A stretch of 64,000 nt of DNA from Streptomyces sp. CG1 (GTDB lineage Bacteria; Actinomycetota; Actinomycetes; Streptomycetales; Streptomycetaceae). This document shows, one piece after another, positions 17,451 through 26,637 of the stretch. Position numbers and translations under genes: made by a program. The notes beneath the pieces were generated by a model that was not told where the DNA came from, searched no databases, and saw only the letters and a list, made by a program, of their open reading frames with translations. Position 1 is the stretch's first letter, and each line of letters opens with the position of its first letter. The DNA is taken from assembly GCF_041080625.1 (NCBI RefSeq), contig NZ_CP163518.1:10595501-10659500 (forward strand), written 5' to 3'.

Positions 17451-18235
17451 TATCCGCGTGGGATGTCTTGGCGACGGCGCCGGGTGCGGGGATGGCAGCC
17501 CGGCAGGCGGATACGCACCTTCTTGAGCGCGGGGATGGACTGCGGGCTGTCGGCGGTGTGCCCGGCGGTCAGGATGAGCGACAGCGGACGGCGCCTGCGG
17601 TCCCCGGCGAGAGGGACGTTGCTGGTCAGCCTGCCCGGGGGCCTGCCGAGCAGGGCCTGGTGGAGCCGGAGCCTGCGGTATCGCCGGACGTGCCTGCGTT
17701 CTTCCCGCCCCCGGTTCGTCTCTTCCGTCTTGCCTGTTGTGTCCCTGCGGGCTTCCCCCCCTTTGTGGGGCCCGCTCCCGCTCACCCGCGACTTCCTCCA
17801 GCGCCTCCAGGACCTCTTCGCCGATGCGCATCCCGGCGGCTGCGTGGTGGGCACCGACAGGCAAGGGGTCCACGCTGACCAGAGACAGATCAGTCCTGGC
17901 GCGACGGGCGGCCTCAGCGATCAGGTCCTCCAAGAGCGCGGTGAAGACGCCGGCGTCCCTTCAGGCGCGGAAGTGGCCGTAGACCGTCCGGCCACGGGCT
18001 GAACTCAGCGGGCATCTGCCGCCGCTGGGTGCTGGAGCGGAACGCCCAGGTCACCCCCTCGAACTGATCCCGCAGCCGCTCGGGATGCAAGCCGTACTCA
18101 CCTGTCGGCAGATGCGGCTCGATCAGCTTCCACCGGTCATCGGTGAGTTGCCCGCGCGTGACGCCAGCGTCCTGCCAGGTTCCGCTCCCGTGCGGGAAGG
18201 GCAGCCAAGATTGACCATGGCATCACACACAGTCC
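17450..18235 (-). pseudogene. IS5-family (IS427-like) transposase remnant
   Basis: From its 5' end (about 18165) it reads QLTDDRWKLIEPHLPTGEYG then RLRDQFEGVTWAF, then MEDLIAEAARRARTDLSLVS, and after a frame change PLSLILTAGHTADSPQSIPA. Several frameshifts and missing stretches make it non-functional. Its 5' terminus starts directly at the TAG stop codon of the cupin gene (18236-18238). Confidence 0.8.
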
Positions 18236-18715
18236 CTAGTCCAAGGCCATCGTGCCCGTGGTGTACCGCATGCCGTAGCGCTCGCCGATGATGTTGACCT
18301 TCTCCAAGTCCATTGCGCCCTCGGCGGTCCTGACGGCGGGCCCGGCTGCGAAGAGTTCCTCCATGAACTGGTCCCAGCCGCCCGGTGTGGAGATCTGCAG
18401 TGCCCGAGCGGGCGGTTGGGACGCGTTGCGCATCGCGTGGGGTATGCCGTGCGGCAGGAGAGCGCACATGCCGGGTGTCAGCCGGTGGGTTGTGCCCTGG
18501 AAGTCGATCTCCATCTCGCCTTCCAGCACATAGACGAACTCGTCCATCAGCTCGTGGACATGGGGCGGGATGTCGACGTCCAGCCGGTTCTCCAGGACGG
18601 CCAGCCGGCCTTCGCTGTCGTCGGTGGCGACCTTGACTCCGAAGCCGGGCGGCAACGGGATCCGGGTCTGCCGTGTCTCCCCGTGCTTCAGAAGGATGAA
18701 ACGGTCAGCGGACAT
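18236..18715 (-). CDS. Cupin-domain protein
   Basis: Start MSADRFILLKHGETRQTR at 18715 follows GGAGGAATCACCC; a longer frame to 18937 overlaps the divergent TetR gene and is rejected. The 159-residue single cupin has the metal-ligand motifs PPHVHELMDEFVYVLEGEME and LPHGIPHAMRN (His, His, Glu, His). Enzymatic role unknown; such proteins range from dioxygenase-like enzymes to quercetinase-type. It is divergent from a TetR gene with a palindrome between them and is therefore its likely target. Its TAG stop is the insertion point of an IS5 remnant, so the C-terminus (TTGTMALD) should be original. Confidence 0.85.
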   Translation of the reverse strand: MSADRFILLKHGETRQTRIPLPPGFGVKVATDDSEGRLAVLENRLDVDIPPHVHELMDEFVYVLEGEMEIDFQGTTHRLTPGMCALLPHGIPHAMRNASQPPARALQISTPGGWDQFMEELFAAGPAVRTAEGAMDLEKVNIIGERYGMRYTTGTMALD

Positions 18716-18771
18716 GGGTGATTCCTCCTTGTCGGCCGCATGATGCCGAGTGGCGGTCCCAAGCCTACGCA

Positions 18772-18797
18772 CTATCCGGAGAAAATTCTCCAGATAG
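18772..18797. promoter_or_regulatory. Probable TetR operator
   Basis: Imperfect palindrome CTATCcGGAGAA / TTCTCCaGATAG centred in the 104-bp cupin-TetR intergenic region; 11 of 13 half-site positions are symmetrical. Position and symmetry fit autoregulation plus control of the cupin gene. Confidence 0.7.
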
Positions 18798-18819
18798 TAG
18801 GGCAGCTTACGATCGTCAC

Positions 18820-19476
18820 GTGACCAGTGAGCCGCCCCTGCGAGCCGACGCCCGACGCAACCGCGAGAGGATCCTCGCCGCCGCCTGCGAACTCTTCCGA
18901 GAACAGGGCACAGCGGTCGCCCTCGACGACATCGCACAACGCGCCGGAGTGGGCGCGGGCACCCTGTACCGCCGTTTCCCCGACCGTGACGCGTTGATCC
19001 GGCAGGTCGTCATCGACGGCTTCGGCATCTGTCTGGCAGCAGCGGAATCGGCTCTTGAGGAAATGGCGGATCCCGCCGGAGCGTTGGACCGGCTGTTCCG
19101 GCGTGTGATCGAACAGCGGGAGCGCCTCGTCCTCCCGCTGGCCGGCGGCCCCGTTCTCCAAGATCCGCGGGTCCAGCAGCTCCAGCACGCCATCCTCGAC
19201 GCCCTGAATGGCATCCTCGCGGCCGGCCGCGCCGCCGGCGTCCTACGGGACGACATCACCGCTGAGGACCTGATCACCGCCGCGGCCATGGCCTGCCGCC
19301 CGATGCCGCACCTGCCACGAGAGACGGGCGAGGCCCTGGCCCTCCGGCACATCGCCGTCTACCTGCACGGACTCCGCCCCGAGGGCGCTCCTCCGCTGCC
19401 GGCGACCGCACCATCCCCGAGCGACGTCGGCCGGCACGTCGCCTTGGAACAGCAGACTCGGCAGGAAGACTCCTGA
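18820..19476 (+). CDS. TetR-family transcriptional regulator
   Basis: GTG at 18820 (MTSEPPLRADARRNRERILA) is preferred to the ATG at 18718, which would extend through the operator. The TetR helix-turn-helix is ALDDIAQRAGVGAGTLYRRF, followed by PDRDALIRQVV. The 218-residue length is normal. The ligand-binding part has a C-terminal segment MACRPMPHLPRETGEALALR common in Streptomyces homologues. Divergent from the cupin gene across the palindrome, so it likely represses both. Ligand unknown. Confidence 0.9.
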   Translation: MTSEPPLRADARRNRERILAAACELFREQGTAVALDDIAQRAGVGAGTLYRRFPDRDALIRQVVIDGFGICLAAAESALEEMADPAGALDRLFRRVIEQRERLVLPLAGGPVLQDPRVQQLQHAILDALNGILAAGRAAGVLRDDITAEDLITAAAMACRPMPHLPRETGEALALRHIAVYLHGLRPEGAPPLPATAPSPSDVGRHVALEQQTRQEDS

Positions 19477-19559
19477 CGGCGCTCGGTCCGTCGGTTCGGC
19501 CGTCTCAGTGCTCTGTCGGGACTCCCGTGAGTTCCTCCTGTTCGGCGCATCCTGCGGTG

Positions 19560-20130
19560 CTGGTGAGCGGGGTCCACTCGATCGATTGGAGACTGGTCCG
19601 GGGCTTCAACGTCACGCGGCGCTACTACGTGGGCCCGGCTGCCGCGGGCGAGGTCGTCTCACCCGAGGGCCGGCTGAGCACGGGCAACGTTGGGCGTCCT
19701 GGACGAGGCGGGCACCCCGCGCATCATGGACCGCCTCAAGGACCTGTTCATCGTCGGCGGCTTCCACGCCCACCCGGCGCAGATGGAGCAACAGCGCGGC
19801 GTCCCCCGGACGTGGCCGACGTCGCCGTGATCGGCATACCCGATGCGCGCTCGGCGAGGCCGGCAAGGCGTACGTGGTGCGCAGGCCGGGCACGGTCCTG
19901 ACCGCCGACGGCCTCATCGCCCGGGCACGCCGCGAGATGGCGGGCTACAAGGTCCCGAGGGCGGTGCAGTTCGTGGGCGAACTGCCGAGGAACGCGAGGG
20001 GGAAGGCGGTCAAGGAAGAGCTGCGGGCGTGGTCGGGCCGCGGGCCCTTGAGCAGCGGCACCGCGCATGGCCGACAGACTCCGGAAGCAGGAGGAGACGA
20101 TCCCGTCCCAGACGGGAGGGCAACGGCACC
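19560..20130 (+). pseudogene. AMP-dependent acyl-CoA synthetase C-terminal remnant
   Basis: In changing frames the sequence reads [29 protein letters not shown], then [20 protein letters not shown], then [13 protein letters not shown], then YVVRRPGTVLTADGLIARAR and YKVPRAVQFVGELPRNARGK. This is the C-terminal half of an adenylate-forming acyl-CoA ligase, including the DRLKD hinge and the catalytic Lys of ARGK. At least three frameshifts are needed and the N-terminal half is gone. Confidence 0.8.
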
Positions 20131-20144
20131 TTCTGCGGCCGCGG

Positions 20145-20537
20145 TCAGTTCTTCAGGACGATCAGTACGCCGGCTTCGGCGAAGACCACTCCGCTCAGCA
20201 GCGGGTCCACCGCCGGCCCTCTCACGTGCTTCCACATGAGCACCCGTGCCGACTGGGGGTTCCCGTCCTCGTAGACGACCTGAAGCTCAAGCCCCCTCGC
20301 CAGGTTCGTCCCGGTCCCGCGTATCTGAGGAGAGAACTGCACGCGGTGTCCTTGCTGGTCGACAAAGGCGATGACCGGCACCCAGTTGTGGCCGTCGGAA
20401 TAGTCGTCCCGCGTGTTGTCGACCACGACACCCTGGGTGCGAATTCCGGCCCGCTGCAACTGCCGCACCACGGCCGCGTCCCGCACCGCGAAGCCGAGCA
20501 GCAGCAGGGCAGCCGCACCGCACATCGCCGCACCCAA
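20145..20537 (-). CDS. DUF3592-like membrane protein
   Basis: 130 residues: an N-terminal transmembrane helix (MCGAAALLLLGFAVRDAAVV), a beta-rich extracytoplasmic part (RTQGVVVDNTRDD ... WVPVIAFVDQQGHRVQF ... GLELQVVYEDGNPQSARVLM) and a C-terminal hydrophobic helix (LLSGVVFAEAGVLIVL). This order and the VVxN ... P.I.F ... V.V.Y motif fit DUF3592. Function unknown. Start may be ATG 20537 or 20525. Confidence 0.65.
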   Translation of the reverse strand: MGAAMCGAAALLLLGFAVRDAAVVRQLQRAGIRTQGVVVDNTRDDYSDGHNWVPVIAFVDQQGHRVQFSPQIRGTGTNLARGLELQVVYEDGNPQSARVLMWKHVRGPAVDPLLSGVVFAEAGVLIVLKN

Positions 20538-20839
20538 CCAATTGCTGGGGGACGCAGCACCCCCGAGACCGGTTGCGGAACCGGACGCCCCGACTCCCAG
20601 AGCGCCGGATCATCTACAGGTCCACTGAGACGGCATGAGCGCGGCGACGGCAGCGCACCGCCTGCGAGCGGACGATTCCGGTAGCTCTCGCCGGGGGGTG
20701 CGTCATCACCGAAGTGCGGCAGCCGACCGGCCAGTGCACCACCTGCCACCGCCCCCTGCCCAGAACGTCCACCACCAGCCAGAACCCAAGAGCCAGGGCA
20801 ACCCAACGGAGTCCCACTGGCCGGAACTGTCGGGCTGGG

Positions 20840-21848
20840 GCCGGGTGGCGTAGCCGAGGGCGGTGTTGCTCAACATTTCCTCGGCCACATCGAGGAATTC
20901 CAGGGCCGCCGAGGCGATGGTGTCCGGGTCCTCGCCGGCCACCGATGCGGCGTCCGATCTCGTTGTAGGGCAGGGAGTGGAACCTGCCGATCTGGCTGGC
21001 GACCACGCGGGGCGTCTCGTCGTCCGGGGAGGCAGCGGTTTCTTCAGTCAGGACGGTGCCGAGCGTGTCGGTCATCTGGCGGCCGCGGGTTTCCAGGCGT
21101 GCGGTGAGGGTGAGGGCGGCCCGCATCATCTGGAGGACCCGGCCGAAACCCGAGGTGAGGCCCCCCATTCGGTAGTGGCGTCGCAGTTCGGCCCGGAGAC
21201 GGGCGATGACGGCCCAGGCGGCGGACTCGCCGGGCGAACGCGGGTGCGGACAGGCTCAGCGTCACGGCCATGCCTCCGGCGTCATCGGCGAGCTGTACGC
21301 GCGCGGCGAGCCTGTACAGCGCCACGTTGCTCAGCCCGAACGCGGACCAGAGCGTGTTGCCGTCTGTGTCGTCGCGGAGGAGTTGTTCGGCGTGTTCCTC
21401 GGCCTGGTCCATCAGGTCGGGGACGGCGCGGGCGGCGGCCGCGGCCCGCCGGCTGTCGTTCACGTCGGCGGCCGTGGCCTGCGCCATTGCTGCCTTGAGA
21501 TAGAGCATGCCCAGGGTGCTCAACCCTTCCGGGCCGACGCCGAGTGGATCGGGGGTGAGGCTGGCGGCGGCCATGGCGAACTCGGCGGCCGACGCCGGCT
21601 GCCGGTGATCGGTCATGGCATAGGCCAGATGACGCGCGGCCGTCGCCATGATCTGCGCTGCGCCGGAGAATTGGCGGCGATGACCGCGCGGTGTCCGGCG
21701 AGGTGCGCCAGTTCCCCGAGCCGAACTTGATCGCGGTCGCCTCGGTGAGGAACAGGGCCTTGGACAGGGCGGGGTAGGCGGTGAGCTGGTCGTCTCCGGT
21801 GTGCCGTGCGCCGGCCCGGTTGGCCTCGATGAGTAGATCGGGCAATAG
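20840..21848 (-). pseudogene. XRE-type regulator, C-terminal half (other half at 28.1 kb)
   Basis: From 21848 the minus strand reads LLPDLLIEANRAGARHTGDD then ALFLTEATAIKFGSGN. In a second frame it reads ARHLAYAMTDHRQPASAAEF, LGVGPEGLSTLGMLYLKAAM, LMDQAEEHAEQLLRDDTDGN and LYRLAARVQLADDAGG, the helical TPR-like sensor part of Streptomyces HTH regulators. Beyond 21250 the frames change again: GGLTSGFGRVLQMMRAALTL, VVASQIGRFHSLPYNEIGRR and ALEFLDVAEEMLSNTALGY. That last part may belong to a second decayed regulator. The N-terminal half continues in frame at 28090. Confidence 0.6.
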
Positions 21849-22020
21849 GGCGTGTATTCGGTAGTGATCAATGGACGGTCGCGTGAGGCGCTTTGGGCTT
21901 GCGTGTTGCTGCCCCGGTGGCGGCCACCGCCGACGAACCGAGCCGCACTGTCGCCGCTCGGGCCTGCACGCCCCCGATATTCCCATGCCGCTACACCGAA
22001 CGAATGACACAGTGCCAGGC

Positions 22021-24165
22021 ATGGTGACTTCTCCACTTCTGCGACAACTCGCCCGCACCCGCCGCTTCACCCTCGGCGCACCCGCCCGTTTCACCGTGGC
22101 GCAGGACGGTGCCCGTGTCCTGTTCCTGCGGAGCAGGGCCGGGGACGATCCGGTCGGGTGCCTGTGGACGCTCGACCTGGCAACCGGCGCGGAGCGGCTG
22201 CTGGCCGACCCCTCCGGGCTGCTCGGCGACGCGGCCGATGAGGTGCCGGAGGAGGAGCGCGTCCGGCGCGAGCGCACCCGGCAGCGGGCCATCGGGATCA
22301 CCGACTACGCCACCGACGCGGCCGCCCAGGTGGCCGCGTTCGCCCTCTCCGGGCAGCTGTGGGTGGTGGATACAAGCTCCGGCGCTGTCCGGCAGCTGCC
22401 CGCCCGGCAGCCGGTGGTGGACCCGCGCCCGTCCCCGGACGGCCGGTACATCGCCTACGTCTCCTGCGGCGCCCTCCGGGTGATCGGCGCCGACGGGAGT
22501 GGCGACCGAGCTGTGGCCGTGCCCGAGCCGGCGGAAGGTCCTGACGTCTTCTTCGGCCTGCCGGAGCATGTGGCGAGCGAGTCGATGGGCCGCTACCGGG
22601 CGTACTGGTGGGCACCGGACGTGGAGCGGCTGCTGACCACCCGGGTGGACAACCGGGAGGTCGGACTGTGGTACATCGCCGATCCGGCCGATCCCGCCAA
22701 GCCGCCGCGCACTATGCGCTACCCGCAGGTCGGTACCGCCAACGCCGAAGTCACGCTCTGGATCGCCGACCTGGCGGGCAACCGCACCGAGGTCCACTGG
22801 GACCGGGCCGGCTTCGAGTACCTGCCCGTGGCCGGCTGGGACGGGCACGGTCCGTTCGCCGCCGTGCTGAGCCGCGATCAGCGCACGCTCCAGGTACTGG
22901 CCGTCGACCCGGCAGACGGTACGACCAGCCTCCTGGCCGAGCGGCACGATGAGCGCTGGGTGGAGCTGCTGGTGCCCGGAGTGCCCGCGCGGACAGCCAC
23001 CGGCCTGCTCGTCGACTACCTCGACCGGGAGGAGACCCGGCACCTGAGCATCGACGGCACGCCGGTCACGCCGGACGGCCTGCAGTTGCACGAGGTGCTC
23101 GCGGTGGACGGCGAGACGGTGTTTTTCACGGCGGCCGCAGAACCCACCGAGCGCCATGTGTGGAGGTACCGTCCGGGTCAGGGCGTATGCCAGTTGACCG
23201 AGCAGCCGGGCGTGCACTCCGGCGCATTCTGCGGCGGCACGCTTGTACACACCACGCGCACGCTCGATCTGCCGGGCTCGCACACCACCGTGCACCGCCT
23301 GACCGGGGACGGCCGACTGGAGCCGGATGGCTCTGCGCCCATCGAGATCAGCTCGCACGCCCAACGACCGCTTCTGCAACTGCGTGTCGAGTCCGCCGCC
23401 GTCGGGCCGCGCGAACTGCGCACACACCTCTTCCTGCCGTCCTGGCACCGGGCCGGTGGTGCCCCGCTGCCGGTGCTGGTCGACCCCTATGGCGGCCCCG
23501 CGATGCAGAAGGTGCTGGCCGAACAGACCGCTCACACCTTTGTCTCGCAGTGGTTCGCCGAACAGGGCTTCGCGGTGCTGGTGACGGACGGCGCCGGCAC
23601 GCCCGGACGCGGGCCGCGCTGGGAGAGGGAGATCTTCGGCGACTTGATCGGCCCGACCCTGGACGACCAGGTTGCCGCGCTGCACGCGACGGCCGAGCGT
23701 CACCCGGAGCTGGACCTCTGCCGGGTCGGTATCCGCGGCTGGTCGTTCGGCGGGATGCTGGCCGCCGCCGCGGTGCTGCGCCGGCCTGACGCTTTCCACG
23801 CCGCGGTGGCCGGCGCCCCACTCACCGACCAGCGGCTCTACGACGCTTGCTGGAAAGAGCGCTTCCTCGGTCTGCCCGACCAATACCCGGAGCACTATGA
23901 GCTGTCTTCGCTGCTTGCCGACGCTCCGAAGCTCAGCCGTCCGCTGCTGCTGATGCACGGGCTGGCGGACGACAACGTCTTCGTAGCCAGTACGCTGCAG
24001 CTCTCCAGCGCTCTGCTGGCCGCTGGGAAGCCGCACGAGGTGCTGCCGCTGAGCGGGATGACACATGCCGCACCGACCAACGACACGTTCGCCCGGCTAC
24101 TGGGGCACCAACTGGAATTCCTCCGGCGGCACCTGGTCAGCCGACCTGCCACGGTGCCCCGCTAG
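22021..24165 (+). CDS. S9-family prolyl oligopeptidase / dipeptidyl-peptidase-IV-like
   Basis: 714 residues from ATG at 22021 (MVTSPLLRQLARTRRFTLGA). An upstream ATG at 21985 is in frame but has no better signal. The N-terminal beta-propeller (for example LGAPARFTVAQDGARVLFLR, PRPSPDGRYIAYVSCGALRV) is followed by a C-terminal alpha/beta-hydrolase domain with GIRGWSFGGMLAAA (catalytic Ser575), GLADDNVF (Asp650/651) and GMTHAAP (His682). It has no signal peptide, so it is probably cytoplasmic, cleaving short peptides after Pro. The gene is intact although it lies inside a 6.2 kb insertion in an XRE gene. Its TAG stop is the insertion site of the following IS5. Confidence 0.92.
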   Translation: MVTSPLLRQLARTRRFTLGAPARFTVAQDGARVLFLRSRAGDDPVGCLWTLDLATGAERLLADPSGLLGDAADEVPEEERVRRERTRQRAIGITDYATDAAAQVAAFALSGQLWVVDTSSGAVRQLPARQPVVDPRPSPDGRYIAYVSCGALRVIGADGSGDRAVAVPEPAEGPDVFFGLPEHVASESMGRYRAYWWAPDVERLLTTRVDNREVGLWYIADPADPAKPPRTMRYPQVGTANAEVTLWIADLAGNRTEVHWDRAGFEYLPVAGWDGHGPFAAVLSRDQRTLQVLAVDPADGTTSLLAERHDERWVELLVPGVPARTATGLLVDYLDREETRHLSIDGTPVTPDGLQLHEVLAVDGETVFFTAAAEPTERHVWRYRPGQGVCQLTEQPGVHSGAFCGGTLVHTTRTLDLPGSHTTVHRLTGDGRLEPDGSAPIEISSHAQRPLLQLRVESAAVGPRELRTHLFLPSWHRAGGAPLPVLVDPYGGPAMQKVLAEQTAHTFVSQWFAEQGFAVLVTDGAGTPGRGPRWEREIFGDLIGPTLDDQVAALHATAERHPELDLCRVGIRGWSFGGMLAAAAVLRRPDAFHAAVAGAPLTDQRLYDACWKERFLGLPDQYPEHYELSSLLADAPKLSRPLLLMHGLADDNVFVASTLQLSSALLAAGKPHEVLPLSGMTHAAPTNDTFARLLGHQLEFLRRHLVSRPATVPR

Positions 24166-25206
24166 GGCGCATACCGAGTCGTGATCAATCTGCGGGATCC
24201 GCCCTCGTGGTGGGGCCCGCACCGGTGGACCGTCTTGAGTGACGCAAGTGCAACTGACTGACATCGAGTGGGAGTTCATCGGGCCGTATCTGCCGATCGG
24301 CGAGTACGGCCCGTACCCCGAGCGGCTTCGGCAGCACTTCGAAGGCGTGATCTGCCGGATTAAGACGGGTGGGCAGTGGCGAGAGATGCCGCGAGAGTTC
24401 GGTGCCTGGTCGACCGTCCACAACCGCTTCCGCCAGGGGCGCGACGTGGGCGACTTCGAGACCCTGCTGGAGGGGCTGATCGCGGAGCCCACACAGCGGT
24501 GTGAGGCGGACCTGTCCCTGGTCAGTATCGACTCCACCACCGCGCGTGCCCACCACGACGCCGCCGGAATGCACCTTGACCAGGGCGTCTTCACCGCGCT
24601 GGAGAAGGCCGCTGCCCAAGAGGAGAAGGCCAGGTCAAAGGGGTCGACGCCGAAGAACGAAACGGACAGGAAACCGAGCCCGAGCCCGATCCCGAACGGG
24701 AGGAACGGCGAGCTGTCCGGCGCCGCAGAAAGCTCCGTCTGAAGGCCGCCATGCTGCGGTGCTCCCACGGCGGGCAGACCAGCAAGGTCCCCCTCGCCGC
24801 GGACCGCAAGTGCCGCCCGCTGGCCTTCGTGCTGACCGCGGGACAGGCCGCGGACAGCCCGCAGTTCATCCCCGTGCAGGGGAAGATACGGGTCCGCGGC
24901 TCCGCCGGCCGCCCCCGCGCCCGGCCGGACGCGGTCGCCGGGGACAAGGCCCACTCATCCCGCGGCAACCGCGCCCACCTGAGCAGACGCGACACAAAGG
25001 CAGTCATCCCGGAGAAGGACCACGCCGCCAACCGGAAGAAGAAGGGTTCCAGGGGCGGCCGTCCGGTCGGCCACGACACCGACCTCTACAAGGGGAGAAA
25101 CACGGCCGAGCGCCTGATCAACAAGCTGAAGGCTTGGCACGGCATCGCCACCCGGTACGGCAAGACACCGGGAAGCTACCTCGCCGGCCTCCACCTGCGT
25201 GCCTGA
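24166..25206 (+). pseudogene. IS5-family (IS427-like) transposase in two frames, 3' end lost
   Basis: ORF 24239-24742 begins MTQVQLTDIEWEFIGPYLPI and covers the N-terminal domain with the first Asp region (SLVSIDSTTARAHHDAAG). Its last ~40 residues are out of frame. The second frame (24751-25206) holds HGGQTSKVPLAADRKCRPLA, DAVAGDKAHSS and RNTAERLINKLKAWHGIATR, then stops early (AGLHLRA) where the usual end AMIWIKDL would follow. This group can use frameshifting, but here the tail is clearly damaged. The left end abuts the peptidase stop codon. Confidence 0.82.
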
Positions 25207-25386
25207 ATGATCTGGATCGATGGTCGGTGTGTGAAGAACGGATCTCGGCTCCCTCGCCCGCTTCTGCCAGCGAATCTCTGGCGCAGGACACTAGCGCTGT
25301 GCATGTGAAGACCGACGGCCTGTTGAACGCCATGCCGCAACTCGCGTTCCCGGCACATGGCGCCGTCCCAGGACCCGGGTTGCGGT

Positions 25387-26019
25387 TCAGGGAGCGACGG
25401 GCTTATAGATGAAGCCGGTCAGCGGTGCGAGGACCTTCCAGTCAAGCGTTTCGTAGAGCGCTCGGCCTTGGATGGTGGCGCCCAGGATGCCGGTAGCCGC
25501 ACCGTTCTCGACGGCCGCGGTGGTGAGTGTGCTCATCACAACCGTCCCGAGGCCGAGGCGCTGGTGAGCCTCCTCGGTGACGATCTGGTCGAATACGCAG
25601 GCGGCGCCTGTCAGACCGAGTTGACCGCGCGCGGCGAGCTCCCCGTCGGCGGCCAGAATGCGCACGCTTATGACATCGTCGCTGGTCTGGGCGGTGGCTG
25701 TGTAACCGTCAGGCGCGCGCACGACGGACGGACGCAGGTCGACGGCCATCAGGAAGCCGGGATCGGTCGGCTCCCACTCGGGCGAGAACCACGGCTCCAT
25801 GACGTCCGGTTCCAGAAAGGCCTTGACACAGGTGGCCGGTTCGGTGATCCCGCCGACGAGCCCGCGGACGGTCTCGACATCGACGTCGAGTAGGACGTGA
25901 CGGACCGCCTGGGCCGGCAGCCCGACCTGGATACTCAGCCCCCACGGCACGTCCACCGGCTTCGGTAGCCGACGCGAGACGGTCCATCCGTCGACCCATG
26001 AACGCGCGAGCTCCAACAT
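25387..26019 (-). CDS. GNAT-family acetyltransferase
   Basis: 210 residues from ATG 26019 (MLELARSWVDGWTVSRRLPK). The conserved acetyl-CoA motif is DQIVTEEAHQRLGLGTVVMS (V-x-x-x-H-Q-R-x-G-x-G), followed by NGAATGILGATIQGRALYETL (the usual G.L.AT..G..LY motif). The N-terminal part contains VPWGLSIQVGLPAQAVRHVL. The longer frame to 26100 is not preferred. Substrate unknown. It lies between IS5 and IS982 remnants inside the 6.2 kb inserted block, so it may be cargo. Confidence 0.85.
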   Translation of the reverse strand: MLELARSWVDGWTVSRRLPKPVDVPWGLSIQVGLPAQAVRHVLLDVDVETVRGLVGGITEPATCVKAFLEPDVMEPWFSPEWEPTDPGFLMAVDLRPSVVRAPDGYTATAQTSDDVISVRILAADGELAARGQLGLTGAACVFDQIVTEEAHQRLGLGTVVMSTLTTAAVENGAATGILGATIQGRALYETLDWKVLAPLTGFIYKPVAP

Positions 26020-26153
26020 CCAGACACCCCTCCGAGTAATGACTGAGATCCGAATTTGGATGTTACACAAGCGTGGTGACAGCCATCGACGGATCGTCAC
26101 ATAAGTCCAAGGGATCCCCGCGGACGTGAGGCGAGGGCGCTCATGGTCGGTGT

Positions 26154-26637
26154 GTGGAGACTGACCTGGACTCTCTCGTCACCGCACTCCTGGTCCGCAC
26201 CCTGCGGGGGTCTGCCGGTCCCGTTCGCTCTGGCCGGAGCCAAGGCCAACGAGCAGCAGACCCTGCTGGAGATCTTCACCGTCGAGCCCGGGCTACTGAC
26301 GGACCGGCCCGGCCAGATCCTGATCGGGGACAAAAACCACTTCGGCGCGGCCTTCGAGGCGCAGCTGGCCGACGCGGGCGTGAACCTGCTGTGCCCGGCC
26401 CGCAAAGGTGAGACACAACGGCCGGGCGCCGAGTTGTTCAAGCCATTGCGCCAGGTCATCGAGTCAATCAATCAGACCTTCAAAGGCCGGCTCGACCTGG
26501 AACGCCACGGCGGCCGAACACCGGCCGGGGTCATGACCGGCGTCCTGCAACGGATCCTCGCCCTCACCGCCGCGATCTGGCACAGCGGCCACGCCGATGC
26601 CCCGACCCACCGCTTATTAACCGCCTTCGATTCCTAA
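26154..26637 (+). pseudogene. IS982-family transposase with internal deletion
   Basis: The first codons (METDLDSLVTALLVRT from the GTG at 26154) are the IS982 N-terminus. The sequence then passes with a frame change into the C-terminal third: GLPVPFALAGAKANEQQTLL, QILIGDKNHFGAAFEAQLAD, PLRQVIESINQTFKGRLDLE. Roughly 170 residues with the first catalytic positions are missing. A near-copy of its 5' flank (ATGGTCGGTGTGTG) also occurs at 25219, perhaps another IS982 end. Its stop codon region is the junction with the next IS110. Confidence 0.78.

Noticed and set aside
21991..24066. 691-residue open frame on the minus strand opposite the S9 peptidase
   Set aside because: Arg/Gly/Val-rich antisense shadow of a high-GC gene; no start signal or motif, while the + strand has a full catalytic triad.
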